DNA of 64,000 bases from Microbispora hainanensis (GCF_006874475.1 NZ_VIRM01000036.1:1-64000); one strand, 5' to 3'. Counted from the first letter of the stretch, positions 33,772 to 43,212 are shown. Made by a program: numbers and translations. Notes: a model not told the origin generated them from the sequence alone.

Positions 33772-34428
33772 TCAGCGGTGGGCGATGACGGCGTATCGCT
33801 CGTCGTGGACGGGCTTTCCCCACAGCACCGGGTCGGTCAGCGGTTCCACCGCCACACTCGACGCGTACGGTCGGAGCACCTCGACGAGCGGTTCGGCGCT
33901 CACCCCGCCGAGCCAGGGCAGGGAGCGGGCGCCCGGCACGTACGGCGGGCCGTCCCCGGAGGCCTGCCAGTTGCCCTCGATGAGGATCAGCCGGCCGTGC
34001 GGGCGCAGCAGACCCATCCAGGTGTGCAACGCGCGCTCCGGCGCGGGCAGGGTCCACAGGAGATGCCGGGCCAGGACGACGTCGAAGGAGGCGCCGGCGT
34101 CGGCCGGCGGGTCGCTCGCGTCGCCGGTGAGGACGGGCGCGGTGAAGCCGGCGGCGGCGAGCTTGCCCCGGGCCGTCTCGGCCATCCTGGGGGACAGGTC
34201 CACGCCCACCGGCCGATGTCCCTGCTCGGCCAGCAGCAGCGTCAGCGACCCGGTGCCGCAGCCCAGGTCGAGGACGTCGGTGGGAGGCCGCGGCATCCAG
34301 GACCGCAGCCGTCCCGCCCAGGCCGTGCGGACCCGGAGGTCGCGCAGCCCATGGTCGGCCTCGTCGTCGAAGGTGTCTGCCTCCGCGTCCCAGTAGGAGG
34401 CGATCGACTGCGGATCCAAATCAGGCAC
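33772..34428 (-). CDS. SAM-dependent class I methyltransferase
   Basis: 218 residues. The SAM-binding motif I is VLDLGCGTGSLTLLLAEQGHRPVGVD (52-77), motif II is near DASDPPADAGASFDVVLARHLLW, and motif III is LLRPHGRLILIEG. The pattern is that of Methyltransf_11/25 small-molecule or lipid methyltransferases. The substrate is unknown. It stands alone between the RPV gene and a membrane-protein gene on the same strand. Confidence 0.88.
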   Translation of the reverse strand: MPDLDPQSIASYWDAEADTFDDEADHGLRDLRVRTAWAGRLRSWMPRPPTDVLDLGCGTGSLTLLLAEQGHRPVGVDLSPRMAETARGKLAAAGFTAPVLTGDASDPPADAGASFDVVLARHLLWTLPAPERALHTWMGLLRPHGRLILIEGNWQASGDGPPYVPGARSLPWLGGVSAEPLVEVLRPYASSVAVEPLTDPVLWGKPVHDERYAVIAHR

Positions 34429-34579
34429 GGACGCATCTTGTCACCCGCAGCCGACAAAAGTGGATGCAAAGGGGTAAGGGGGTTGATATCCGCAGGGCTC
34501 AGGCGTCATGCGTGAACGGTTCACTCCGGGAGACCCGTGGAGATCCTGTAGAGACATCGAGAGACCCCCGCAGACGCCA

Positions 34580-34612
34580 GGACCCCGGCAGGAGGATCTC
34601 CTGCCGGGGTCC
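34580..34612 (-). terminator. strong hairpin terminator
   Basis: Perfect 15-bp arms (34580-34594, 34598-34612) with a 3-nt loop, about 200 nt downstream of the membrane-protein gene at 34811. The rest of 34429-34810 has no gene. Confidence 0.65.
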
Positions 34613-34810
34613 CGCACGTGTGGTGCCGGTGCCGGGTCGCCTCTCGGCGAAAGGCACAACGCGGCTCCAGCCGAACGGTAGTCCGCGAAGGCAAATTAGG
34701 TGAGGCCCGGGGACACCTGCACACCGGCCACGCTTCATCCAACCACGTGTCCGGAGTTGTTGTTCCCGGCCACGCCATCTTTTTCCGAGTCGACCTCCGC
34801 GGCCCGGTGC

Positions 34811-36358
34811 TCAACCCCGGAGGAAGAGGGTTTTCCCGGACGTGCCGGGGAACACGAGGACCAGGTGCTCCTCGACCGGGCGCTCCGACGCGTACCTCAG
34901 TGCCTCCTCCTGTCCGCGCACGTAGACGCGGACGCGGTAGCGGCCGGGCCCCGCCACGGCGAGGTTCGGCAGGGGCGCGTCGCCCTCTCCGAGGAGCTCG
35001 ATCCTGCCGCCCATGCTGACGACGCCGGTCTCGGCGACCGTGTCCCAGCCCCTGAGCCGTACGCGCGGAGCCCGGTTCAGCGCCTTCACGCTCACGCAGA
35101 TCGAGGAGTTCTCCACCGCGGTGCGGACCGAGACGGAGGTCGTGGTCAGCCGGTCGATGACCGCGTCGAATGCCCGGTCGAGCCGGCGGGGCCTGCCCGC
35201 GCCGGTGCCGTACGTATCGCCTTCGACGAGGTAGCCGCCGCCCTCGCCCACGAAGAGGGCGGTGGTCGCCCGCCGCACCGCACGCGGGCGGCGCGCGGGG
35301 TCCGCGCAGTGAGCGGTCATCTCCGCCTGGTGGTCGTCCTCCTTCTTCTGCGCCTCGGCCTCCGAAAGCACCAGTTCGGGCCGCTTCCGGGCGACCGTGT
35401 CCGGGCACAGGAAGACCAGTGCGTTCATGAGCGACCAGCTCCAGTCGTACGCCCCGGCCTGGTCGAGCAGCGTGCGGACGCGTGGCTCGGTGGAGGGGCG
35501 GTCGGCGACCCCGCACAGCGCCCGGCCGAAGGCGAGCAACTCCCGGTCGGGCAGCGTCACGAGCCGCGGAGCGTATCCCGCGACGTCCCGTGCTGTGCAG
35601 AGGAAGGCGCGCTCACGGTCACGGGGCGGGGTGTCCCCGTAGGACTGGTGGAGCACCGTCCATGTGTCGCAGTCGTCCTCCTCCAAGAGCACGCTCTCGT
35701 CATCGGCTGAATGATCGGCCACGATGCTGGTCACCAGCCACTCCGTCTCGTCGGGGGCGCCCGTGCCGGCGGCGCCGGCGTACACGCTCGGAGTCACGTC
35801 GAGGCCGGTGTAGCGGCCGTCGGCCCCCCGATCGGCCACGGGCACCGCCAGCAGGAGGCAGCACACCCCCAGGATTCCGGCCGTACGGCGCAGCCGGACG
35901 CGCGGGCGGGACCCCGCGGGCCGGACGGCTCGCAGGATCAGGACCCCGTAGACCGTCTGGTAGGCGGCCATGCCCAGGTTCCAGGCGGCCGACGGCCCCC
36001 ACACCTGCCGGCACCCGGCTCCCACCGTGAGAAGGTCGTAGGCCATGAGCGCGGGGCCGAAAAGGGCCTGCAGCAGCACGTAGGCCGCCACGGCGCGGCC
36101 CGTGACCCTGGCGGCACGCCCCGCCCGGGTGAGCAGCCAGACCGCGAAGGCCAGGGGGACGAGGACGAAGTTCCACCCGAGCACGTGCGACAGGCGGGAA
36201 TACACCGCGATCTCGAGATCCGACCCCGGGCAGACCGGCGGGCTGACCAGCATGTACGAGGTCGTGAACCACGAGTCCGGAAGCACGCTCAGCGTCAGGG
36301 GCAGCAGCGACATCACGGTCGCGACCGCCCACGGCCGGAACCCAGGTGACCGCACCAT
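34811..36358 (-). CDS. multi-pass membrane protein with large soluble domain, unknown function
   Basis: 515 residues. Hydrophobic segments lie at about 10-27, 60-76, 88-108, 128-144 and 160-176, the last followed by a large exterior domain (about 177-515) with acidic and Cys-containing sequence and beta-like strands at the end (RIELLGEGDAPLPNLAVAGPGRYRVRVYVRG). No catalytic motif is apparent and I recognise no family. The layout, with membrane bundle first and ectodomain second, suggests a sensor or surface protein. Confidence 0.7.
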   Translation of the reverse strand: MVRSPGFRPWAVATVMSLLPLTLSVLPDSWFTTSYMLVSPPVCPGSDLEIAVYSRLSHVLGWNFVLVPLAFAVWLLTRAGRAARVTGRAVAAYVLLQALFGPALMAYDLLTVGAGCRQVWGPSAAWNLGMAAYQTVYGVLILRAVRPAGSRPRVRLRRTAGILGVCCLLLAVPVADRGADGRYTGLDVTPSVYAGAAGTGAPDETEWLVTSIVADHSADDESVLLEEDDCDTWTVLHQSYGDTPPRDRERAFLCTARDVAGYAPRLVTLPDRELLAFGRALCGVADRPSTEPRVRTLLDQAGAYDWSWSLMNALVFLCPDTVARKRPELVLSEAEAQKKEDDHQAEMTAHCADPARRPRAVRRATTALFVGEGGGYLVEGDTYGTGAGRPRRLDRAFDAVIDRLTTTSVSVRTAVENSSICVSVKALNRAPRVRLRGWDTVAETGVVSMGGRIELLGEGDAPLPNLAVAGPGRYRVRVYVRGQEEALRYASERPVEEHLVLVFPGTSGKTLFLRG

Positions 36359-36486
36359 CCCACCACTCCCACTCGCCCGGCCGCGTCCACGAAGAGATCA
36401 AATGTACGGACACCTCATGCTCGGGACGATCATCCGGCCGGAAAAGGTGTTGCCCGTCCTCGTCGGGCTCGGGGAGCCTCCCCCGT

Positions 36487-37209
36487 ATGGAACGCGTGCT
36501 TCTGACCGGGGCGGACGGCCTCCCGGTTTTCGGTTATGTAGAGGACGAGCGCTATGGGCTGCCGTGCGCCGACCTGGTCGAGGTCATGGGCCCGGGGGCG
36601 GTAGACGCGATCATGGAGAAGCTGCCGGGCTGGGCGGTGGCGGGGCCGGTCGAGCTCGGCGAGGCGCTCGCCGCGCGCGGCGCCCGCGTGCTGCGCCACG
36701 CCCACGAGATGGCCTGTGACCTGCGTACGGCGCCGCCCGCCGAGGCAGGGCCGCCCGACGGCTTCCGGTTCACGCCCTGCGACCGCCCGGCGGAGGAGCT
36801 GTTCGACGCCTGGCGGGCGGCCTATCCGCCGGGCCACCCCGACCACCGGCCCCTGGACGACGCCGCCGCGCTGCGCGACGTCCTCACCCCGGTGCTGGAG
36901 GGGAAGGTGACCGGCGAGGTCCTCCCCTGCGGCGTGCTCGCCGTCGACCGGGACGAGGTGGTCGCGGGCGGCGTGCTGGTCACGCTCTACCACGGCCGGC
37001 CCTGGGTGGTCGAGGTCTTCCGCCACCCCGGCCGCACGCCCTCCGGCCTCGGCACGCGCATGCTGGCCGCCGTACGGGAGAGGGCGGCGGCCGGCGGATG
37101 GGAGCGGCTGGGCCTGGCCGTGTCGGAGGGCAACCCGGCCAGACGCGTGTACGAACGGCTCGGCTTCGCCCCGGTCGGCAGCTCGATGACCGTGGTCGTC
37201 CCCGGCTGA
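36487..37209 (+). CDS. GNAT-family N-acetyltransferase
   Basis: 240 residues from the ATG at 36487. The GNAT fold is in the C-terminal half: FRFTPCDRPAEELFDAW, LVTLYHGRPWVVEVFRHPGRTPSGLGTRMLAAVRERAAAGG (acetyl-CoA loop), and LGLAVSEGNPARRVYERLGFAPV. The first 80 residues form an extra N-terminal domain (YGLPCADLVEVMGPGAVDAI). The acceptor substrate is unknown. The next gene converges on it. Confidence 0.88.
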   Translation: MERVLLTGADGLPVFGYVEDERYGLPCADLVEVMGPGAVDAIMEKLPGWAVAGPVELGEALAARGARVLRHAHEMACDLRTAPPAEAGPPDGFRFTPCDRPAEELFDAWRAAYPPGHPDHRPLDDAAALRDVLTPVLEGKVTGEVLPCGVLAVDRDEVVAGGVLVTLYHGRPWVVEVFRHPGRTPSGLGTRMLAAVRERAAAGGWERLGLAVSEGNPARRVYERLGFAPVGSSMTVVVPG

Positions 37210-37230
37210 TCAGAACGCCGTAGGGGCCCG

Positions 37231-38346
37231 TCACAGGGACGAGACGAACTCCTTGACCTCGCGCTCGTAACGCCCGGGGTCCGCGTTCCAGGAGCCGGTG
37301 TGCCCGCCTCCGCTCGTCCGTACGAGCCTGACGATGTCGGGGCGGGCCTCGGCGAACCGCAGTGCAGGACCGGTCGGCACGGTCGCGTCGTCGTCGTCCA
37401 CGAAGACCAGCGTGGGGATCGTGAACTCGCGGGCGTGCCGCAGGTGGTCGATGTCGTCGAAGGACACGCCGGTGCGCCGTTCGATGACCCATTCGCCGAC
37501 CGACACGAGGAAGCCGGGCACACCCATCTGCTCGGCCCCGAGGGCGATCGGCGCCCGCCAGTCGATGACCGGGCTGTCGAGGATCATGGCCTTGATCGGC
37601 TCGCCGGGCAGGTTGCGCACGGTCATCGGCACGATGCCCCCGCCCATCGACCAGCCGTACAGGACGATCCCGGTCGCGCCCTGCTTCCTGGCGTACGTGA
37701 CGGCCGCCGCGACGTCCTGCCACTCGGTGGCGCCGAGGTGGAACGTGCCGTCCTCGCTCGCCGGGGCGTTCTCGTCGTTGCGGTAGGTGATGCCCAGCAC
37801 CGGCATCCCCAGGCTGTGGAAAACCGGCAGCACGCGCAGGGCCTCCGCCGGGCCGCCGTTGCGGCCGTGTACGGCGATCACCCAGGTCGTCGAGGTGCCC
37901 TCGGTCCGCCAGCCGGGGAAGTCGCCGAGCGGCGAGGGGATCTTCACATCCGTGTACGGCACGCCGGCGGCGGCCGGGGTCTCGTGGCCCCACAGCCAGC
38001 GGTCGAAGTAGGCGCGCACCCCGGGACGCAGCTCGCCGCGCACGACCTCGGTGACCTTCCTGGTCACCGTGCCGGCCCCGCTCGTGACCACCTGGCCCAG
38101 CAGTGCGTTGCCGTCCGACCAGGTCAGGCCGTACGTGCCGGGGGCGGCCGTGTCGGAGCCGCCCTTGATGGTGACCTGGTCGCCGTCGACGGCCGTCACC
38201 TCCAGGGGATAGCCGGAGGTGTGGACGGGGTCGATGACCAGGCCGGAGTAGTACCAGCCCGCGCCGCCGACGGCGGCCACGGCGAGCACCACGACGACGG
38301 CGAGCGTCCACAGCAGGCGGCGCCGCCACCGTCTCGTCCTGAGCAT
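37231..38346 (-). CDS. membrane-anchored alpha/beta hydrolase
   Basis: 371 residues. A basic N-terminus plus one membrane segment (10-32) anchors the enzyme facing outward. The hydrolase core has the nucleophile elbow GWSMGG with Ser233, an acidic residue in VFVDDDDATVP, and His in SGGGHTGSW, giving a complete triad. An extra domain of about 100 residues follows the anchor. The substrate is unknown (lipase, esterase or peptidase-like). Its upstream gap holds four 18-bp tandem repeats. Confidence 0.87.
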   Translation of the reverse strand: MLRTRRWRRRLLWTLAVVVVLAVAAVGGAGWYYSGLVIDPVHTSGYPLEVTAVDGDQVTIKGGSDTAAPGTYGLTWSDGNALLGQVVTSGAGTVTRKVTEVVRGELRPGVRAYFDRWLWGHETPAAAGVPYTDVKIPSPLGDFPGWRTEGTSTTWVIAVHGRNGGPAEALRVLPVFHSLGMPVLGITYRNDENAPASEDGTFHLGATEWQDVAAAVTYARKQGATGIVLYGWSMGGGIVPMTVRNLPGEPIKAMILDSPVIDWRAPIALGAEQMGVPGFLVSVGEWVIERRTGVSFDDIDHLRHAREFTIPTLVFVDDDDATVPTGPALRFAEARPDIVRLVRTSGGGHTGSWNADPGRYEREVKEFVSSL

Positions 38347-38372
38347 GCCCGCAATCTACTGGGCCTTTTGCG

Positions 38373-38444
38373 GTTGTTTAAGGGCACATAGTTGTTCAAG
38401 GGCACATAGTTGTTCAAGGGCACGCAGTTGTTCAAGGGCACGCA
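38373..38444. repeat. four tandem 18-bp repeats
   Basis: Units at 38373-38390, 38391-38408, 38409-38426 and 38427-38444 follow GTTGTTCAAGGGCACRYA. They fill the 103-bp gap between the acyl reductase stop and the hydrolase start, both on the minus strand. Differences fall mainly in the last three bases of the unit. Candidate multi-site operator or variable-number repeat. Confidence 0.85.
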
Positions 38445-38449
38445 GTGGG

Positions 38450-39820
38450 CTAAGTGCGGATGACACCTTTTGTGCGCATGAGGAACTCGCCGAGGTAGCC
38501 GTCGTGCGGCACCCACGGCGGCATCAGATAGGTGGGAGTGTCCCCCAGGTAGACGTTCCTGATCGACGGATCCTCCACCAGGCGGTCGACCAGCCCCTCG
38601 TCATCCGTGATCGCGGTCAGCACGAGCGTGTTCCTGAGCGGTTCGATGCCGTCCGCCCGGCTCCAGGGCGCGAACCACACGCAGGGGAACGCCAGCTCGA
38701 TGCCCGTTTGAGGCGCGTCCGGCCGGTCCACCCGGAAGACGGCCGGCCGCAGGGCCGCGCTGCCGTCGCCCAGCTCGTCCACCACGCCGTCGCCGCCGAG
38801 CACGGGCGTCGCGCCGTTCACGTGGTCGAGCAGGTACTTCTCGATCGCGTGCGCGTCCGCGACCGGCTGGACGGGCAGCACCGCGCGGTCGTCCTCCGGC
38901 GGCAGGCTCGGGATCGCCGCCAGCCGTTCCGCGACGGCCTCGGCCACCGGTGCGGGATCGCCCTCCACGAAGACGGCGGTCGCGTTCACGCAGGCGGTCC
39001 CCCCGAAGGCGCTGACCGACTCCACGATCGTCCCCAGGTGGGACTCCCAGTCGTGGCCGGTGAGCAGGATCTTGGACCGTCCCGGGCCCTGCGGCAGCAC
39101 TCTGACGTCGTTGCCGTACTTGTTCACGACCTCCTCGCCGCCGTACACCATGGCGAGGTCGGCGTCGCGGATGACGTCGTCGGCCACCGCGTAGTCGGTC
39201 GGCAGGAGCACCACGTGGTCGTCGCCGAACCCCGACTCCCGCAGCGCCGTGATCAGGCGATGCGGGGTGAACGGCTCGCGCCGCGAGGGCCGCACCGCGA
39301 CCCGGTAGCCGAGCGCCAGGGCCTCCAGCCACAGCGTGTGCACGCCCGGGTGGTTCCCCGCGGCGTGCACGGCGAAGACGTCGCCGCGCCGCGTCCAGAC
39401 CGCGTGGCCGTTGCGGGTGAGCGGGTCGCGCCAGTCGTCCACCGCGCCCTGCGGACGGGCGTACCGGGTGGTGCGGTACGCCTCGGCGGCGCGCCGTCCG
39501 ATGCCCTCGGTCGCCGCCCTGACCACGGTGATCGGCATCCCCGAGACGCGGGTGACGATGTGCTGGTATTCCTCCGCCGTGATGCCGTCCACCACGCCGG
39601 TCGCGAAGAGCCGTCCCGCCCTGGCGAGGGCCGCCGCCCGATCGTGGGCCGGCAGGGTCCGCGCCTCATGCAGGGCCGCCATCGTCCGCTGCACGAACAG
39701 CCGCGGCACCAGGCTCAGCTCGGCGACCGGCGTCCCGGTCAGCTCGGTGATCGTCAACCGGCTGCGGCTGTGGTAGGGCCCGCCCGTGCCCAGCGCGCCG
39801 AGCCGGATCAGCTCGTCCAT
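38450..39820 (-). CDS. LuxC/EhpG-like acyl reductase
   Basis: 456 residues from the ATG at 39820. The aldehyde-dehydrogenase-like fold of LuxC/EhpG acyl reductases is visible: HAAGNHPGVHTLWLEALALGYRVAVRPSRREPFTP (cofactor region), GGEEVVNKYGNDVRVLPQGPGRSKILLTG, and catalytic Cys277 in GGTACVNATAVF. It should reduce an activated acid to the aldehyde with NADPH. It overlaps the adenylating enzyme gene upstream by 1 nt (TGATG), so the two form one enzyme pair. The acid substrate cannot be read from sequence. Confidence 0.82.
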   Translation of the reverse strand: MDELIRLGALGTGGPYHSRSRLTITELTGTPVAELSLVPRLFVQRTMAALHEARTLPAHDRAAALARAGRLFATGVVDGITAEEYQHIVTRVSGMPITVVRAATEGIGRRAAEAYRTTRYARPQGAVDDWRDPLTRNGHAVWTRRGDVFAVHAAGNHPGVHTLWLEALALGYRVAVRPSRREPFTPHRLITALRESGFGDDHVVLLPTDYAVADDVIRDADLAMVYGGEEVVNKYGNDVRVLPQGPGRSKILLTGHDWESHLGTIVESVSAFGGTACVNATAVFVEGDPAPVAEAVAERLAAIPSLPPEDDRAVLPVQPVADAHAIEKYLLDHVNGATPVLGGDGVVDELGDGSAALRPAVFRVDRPDAPQTGIELAFPCVWFAPWSRADGIEPLRNTLVLTAITDDEGLVDRLVEDPSIRNVYLGDTPTYLMPPWVPHDGYLGEFLMRTKGVIRT

Positions 39821-40914
39821 CAGTACACCCCCTCGATGACCTGCTCGTTCTCGAAGGTGGGGAGCGGGCCGACGTCGGCGACGGAGTCGCCCAGCTGCCC
39901 CGGCGGCGCCGCCACACGCGTGGCCAGGTCGCGTTCGAGGTTGTTGGGCAGCAGGAAGCTCTTGCTCACGTGGTGCATCACCACCTGGCCGCGGTCGCCG
40001 TACCGGACGGGCTCGCCGCTCTCCGGGTCGACCACGGAAAACGTGATGAAGGGCGAGAACGTGTCGAAGATGACGATGTCCTGCTCCGGCGGCACGATGC
40101 GCTCGCCCAGCCCGCCGAGGATCATCGTGCTGCCGTACGTGCCGTGCAGCCTGACGTCCGGGAAGACCTCGGTGCGGAGCAGATAGTGGGTGTCGGGGTC
40201 CATGTGCGCGCCGCCCCAGCCGATCGCGTCGATCTTCGCGTTGATCAGGTCGACGAGCGCGTTCCTGCGGGCCAGCCGCGTCAGCAGCGGCGGTGTGGTC
40301 ACCAGGACCCGCACGTCCTGGGTCTCCAGGATGCGGGCGCACTGGTCGACCAGGTGCTCGGCGTAGCGCTCGGCCTCCTCGGCGCGGCCCTCGGCGATGC
40401 ACCTCTTGACCCATCGGGGGTCCATGTCGACGGTGAAGTGGACGCCGCCCCGCCGCGCGGCCTGCCAGCGGACCAGCTCGCCGAAAATGTGCGGTCCGGT
40501 CGGCACGAGCGCCAGCCAGTGACCGCTCTCGGGGTAGCCCTTGGCCTGCAGATCCTGCTCGGTGCGGTGAGTCAGCCGTTCCATCCAGTCGCGCAGCAGC
40601 ACGACGCGCTTGGGCCGCCCGGTCGTGCCCCCGCTCTCGTACACGCCGACCACGTCAGCGTCCGGGCCGTACCCCCGGGGGATCAGGTCCTCCACCCGGA
40701 CGTCGCGCAGCTCGTTGGCCACGTTGGGAAACCGGCGCAGGTCCTCGAAGGTGCGCACGTCCTCACGCGGGTCGAAGCCGAGCGTCTTCGCCCGCTCCAG
40801 CCAGTACGGCGAGCCGGTCTCGGGGCTGAAGTGCCACCGCATGGCGGCCTCGATGAACTTCGGACCCTCCGGGACCTGGTCGAACGGGCAGTCGAGGATC
40901 GGATCTGTTGACAT
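39820..40914 (-). CDS. EhpF/LuxE-like acid-adenylating enzyme
   Basis: 364 residues, the length of phenazine EhpF-type ligases. The adenylation P-loop is YESGGTTGRPKRV (92-104). Later motifs include VLVTTPPLLTRL, GTYGSTM and YGDRGQVVMHHVS. The small C-terminal swinging domain of full-length ligases is reduced. It is expected to activate a carboxylic acid with ATP and pass it to the LuxC/EhpG-like reductase it overlaps. In Pantoea, EhpF/EhpG reduce a phenazine carboxylate; no phz genes are in this window, so the substrate here is open. Confidence 0.82.
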   Translation of the reverse strand: MSTDPILDCPFDQVPEGPKFIEAAMRWHFSPETGSPYWLERAKTLGFDPREDVRTFEDLRRFPNVANELRDVRVEDLIPRGYGPDADVVGVYESGGTTGRPKRVVLLRDWMERLTHRTEQDLQAKGYPESGHWLALVPTGPHIFGELVRWQAARRGGVHFTVDMDPRWVKRCIAEGRAEEAERYAEHLVDQCARILETQDVRVLVTTPPLLTRLARRNALVDLINAKIDAIGWGGAHMDPDTHYLLRTEVFPDVRLHGTYGSTMILGGLGERIVPPEQDIVIFDTFSPFITFSVVDPESGEPVRYGDRGQVVMHHVSKSFLLPNNLERDLATRVAAPPGQLGDSVADVGPLPTFENEQVIEGVY

Positions 40915-41076
40915 ATCCGGCCCCTTTGACTCGGAAATCCCCTGAAAAGCCAGGCTATTTCCGGGCGATTCGCCACCAGGTCAAGAGATCCCGGCACTGC
41001 GGAAAAGACCGGGCACCGGATCGTCGGTACCGCGGCCGGTTCCCAAGGGCCGGATTCGGGGGCGTTCTCCCTGCCG

Positions 41077-41121
41077 GTCTCTCTGTGTGCCCGTCTCTCT
41101 GTGTGCCCGTCTCTCTGTGCC
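41077..41121. repeat. tandem 16-bp repeats (2.8 copies)
   Basis: GTCTCTCTGTGTGCCC at 41077-41092 and 41093-41108, then a shortened copy at 41109-41121. They lie in the gap (40915-41127) upstream of the ehpF-like gene and end just after the stop of the 96-residue gene, both on the minus strand. No gene is visible in the rest of the gap. Confidence 0.8.
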
Positions 41122-41127
41122 GGTTGG

Positions 41128-41418
41128 TCAAGGGCGGGGGGAGGTGCGCTGCCAGAGCCGGCCCTGGCCCTTCCCCGTCGCGGCCCGGCAGCGGGGGCAC
41201 ACCCTGCGCACCTCGTCGGCCGCGCCGCCCGACTCCGGGAACGCGTCCGGCCAGGGGACGTGATGGAACCGGTACAGCCGCGACCGGCTGATCGCGAGCC
41301 CGCACACGGTCTGGTTGGTGCCGGGCCACCAGGCGTGCGCCTCGCCCGCGGGCTTGCGTACGCCGTCCTCGTCCCGCCACTCGCCCGAAGCGGCCACCGA
41401 AGGCTCCCCACGCGGCAT
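41128..41418 (-). CDS. small conserved Trp/Cys protein, 96 residues
   Basis: The product has GEAHAWWPGTNQTVCGLAISRSRLYRFHHVPWPDAFPES and a C-terminal CPRC pair after VRRV, a pattern I recall from short uncharacterised actinobacterial proteins. The Cys and His residues could bind zinc. It has no signal peptide. It lies between the CU044_5270-type gene and the EhpF/EhpG pair, all on the minus strand. Confidence 0.65.
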   Translation of the reverse strand: MPRGEPSVAASGEWRDEDGVRKPAGEAHAWWPGTNQTVCGLAISRSRLYRFHHVPWPDAFPESGGAADEVRRVCPRCRAATGKGQGRLWQRTSPRP

Positions 41419-41471
41419 GGCGCCTCCTCACCTCTCCGCCACACGGTTCCCGCAGGCGGCGGGGCCAAGCA

Positions 41472-42644
41472 TCAGCAGGGAACCTTGACGCGGGAGAGGC
41501 GCGGCGCGAGGGAGGGCAGAGCCTCCGTCACGCCCACCTTGACGACGGCGCTTGAGCCGATCACCGCTCCCTTCGGCGTACGTGTCGTCACCTTCCTTGG
41601 CCTGGCATCCGCTTCGATCTCCCTGCGCGACTCCTCGGGATCCGCGCCCCTGGCGACCATGTCCCGGACGATCCGGTCGATGTCCGCCCTGCTCAGGGGC
41701 CGGGTCGTGAACGATCTCGTCCTGTCGCGGGTCGCCACCGTGCGGTCGCCCAGGTAGCGATAGGTGCTCTTGTCGAAGATGAGCTCGGTCCGGGCGTAGT
41801 CCTCCTCCATCGTGACCCCGATGCCGTGCCGGCCCGCCGCATCCACGGCGTCCGGGACGATGGTGATCCCGTCGATTCCGGCGGCGATCCGGAACAGTGC
41901 CGCCGTGAGGGCCGGGCGGAAGACGCTGTCGCGGATGAGGTTCCCCACGGCTCCCCAGAACCGCAGGTGCTCCGATATGGCCGTGGCCTTGGCCGCCTCG
42001 GTCTCGATCCGCCGCCGCAGCCAGGCCTCGTCGAGAGGCCAGGTGGCCATCCGCGATGCGGTGACGGCGTCGGCCGACGGGCAGGTGGGAGTGTCGGTCA
42101 GCGTGTCAACGGGCTCCTTGCTGAGCTCCAGCGGCGGGCTGGGCAGCGCGATGCCCGGAGCGGGAGCCGTGCCGATCTGCCGTTCCCGGCGGAGCCAGGG
42201 GCCGGTGCCGCCGGCCGGGATCCAGCGCTCCTCGGTGCCCGTGACCTGCATCCCGGCACTTCTCACGGACCAGTAGCTCATCGTGCGCATCTTGAGGTGG
42301 ACGTACTCACCGGGGCGACGCTCTGGCTCTGCCGCGGCGGTCCGCGCGGCGCGTTCCAGGAGTTCACGCGCGTTCGCAGGAGGCGCGGCCAGAAGCCCGG
42401 CGACGCCGCTGGGCCCGAATCTGTCCGGCCGGATCTCCGCCACGAGCACTCCTGCGGTGAGCGCGGCGGCCACGCCGGCCGCGAGCGCGATCCTCAGCCC
42501 TGTGCGGGAGACCGGCAGCATCCAGGCCCGTGATCGCGGCGCGCGGGCCGCGGCCAGCAGCGCGCCGCGCGCGCCGCACAGGTCCTCGTCCGAGCCCTCG
42601 GGCACCTCGGCCCACAGCCGGCGGACAGGGGTGATTTCATCCAT
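41472..42644 (-). CDS. CU044_5270-type membrane protein, partner of ECF sigma
   Basis: 390 residues. A cytoplasmic N-terminus of about 45 residues ([16 protein letters not shown]) precedes one membrane segment (about 48-70) and a 300-residue exterior domain with the family pattern [49 protein letters not shown]. Such proteins sit directly after ECF sigma genes in actinobacteria and are presumed anti-sigma or sensor partners. The gene overlaps the sigma gene by 8 nt. Confidence 0.82.
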   Translation of the reverse strand: MDEITPVRRLWAEVPEGSDEDLCGARGALLAAARAPRSRAWMLPVSRTGLRIALAAGVAAALTAGVLVAEIRPDRFGPSGVAGLLAAPPANARELLERAARTAAAEPERRPGEYVHLKMRTMSYWSVRSAGMQVTGTEERWIPAGGTGPWLRRERQIGTAPAPGIALPSPPLELSKEPVDTLTDTPTCPSADAVTASRMATWPLDEAWLRRRIETEAAKATAISEHLRFWGAVGNLIRDSVFRPALTAALFRIAAGIDGITIVPDAVDAAGRHGIGVTMEEDYARTELIFDKSTYRYLGDRTVATRDRTRSFTTRPLSRADIDRIVRDMVARGADPEESRREIEADARPRKVTTRTPKGAVIGSSAVVKVGVTEALPSLAPRLSRVKVPC

Positions 42645-43212
42645 CGTGGTCCTCCAGGGTCGCCAGGGCCTCGCGGATCTTCCTGCGTGCTCTGTTGAGT
42701 CGTGAGCGGACGGTGCCGAGGGGGATGCCGAGCGCCCGCGACACCTCCTCGTAGGTCAGGTCGGCCCAGGCGACGAGCAGCAGCACGTGGCGGTCGCACG
42801 GTCTGAGCGCGGCGAGCGCCGCCGCGAGCGGCAGGTTCACCGCCAGCGTCGTCACTTCGTCCTCCACCAGGCCGCCGGACGCGTCAGCGGGGTGGACGCC
42901 GCTGCGGACGTATGCCCGATAGAGGGTGATCTCGTTGCGCCGGCGCTTGCCGATGACGTTGGAGGCGATGCCGTACAGCCAGGGACGGGCGTCGGCGTGG
43001 CGGACGTCGTAGCGATGCCGGTTCTGGAATGCGGCGAGGAACGTCTCGGACACCACGTCCTCGGCGTTGTCCGGCCCCAGGCGGCGGACGGCATACCGGT
43101 GCAGGGAGGGCGCATGCCGGTCGAAGAGCACGGCGAAGATCTCGGGCTCCCGCAACGACCGCTGGATCAGCGTCATGTCCGCGGCGTCGACGGCCGTGGC
43201 GGATTCCGCCAT
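42637..43212 (-). CDS. ECF sigma-70 factor
   Basis: 191 residues. Region 2 is [44 protein letters not shown] with [18 protein letters not shown]; region 4 is [45 protein letters not shown]. It is complete, and translationally coupled (8-nt overlap) to the membrane protein that probably controls it. It faces the ABC-F gene across a 165-bp gap. Confidence 0.92.
   Translation of the reverse strand: MAESATAVDAADMTLIQRSLREPEIFAVLFDRHAPSLHRYAVRRLGPDNAEDVVSETFLAAFQNRHRYDVRHADARPWLYGIASNVIGKRRRNEITLYRAYVRSGVHPADASGGLVEDEVTTLAVNLPLAAALAALRPCDRHVLLLVAWADLTYEEVSRALGIPLGTVRSRLNRARRKIREALATLEDHDG

Noticed and set aside
34690..34715. TTAGGTGAGGC resembling half of an iron-box (DmdR/IdeR) site
   Set aside because: Only one half-site matches, it lies downstream of a gene on the minus strand, and there is no iron-related gene nearby.
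38450..40914. Bacterial luminescence operon (luxC and luxE)
   Set aside because: The pair resembles LuxC/LuxE only at superfamily level; luxA, luxB and luxD are absent and lengths fit EhpF/EhpG better.
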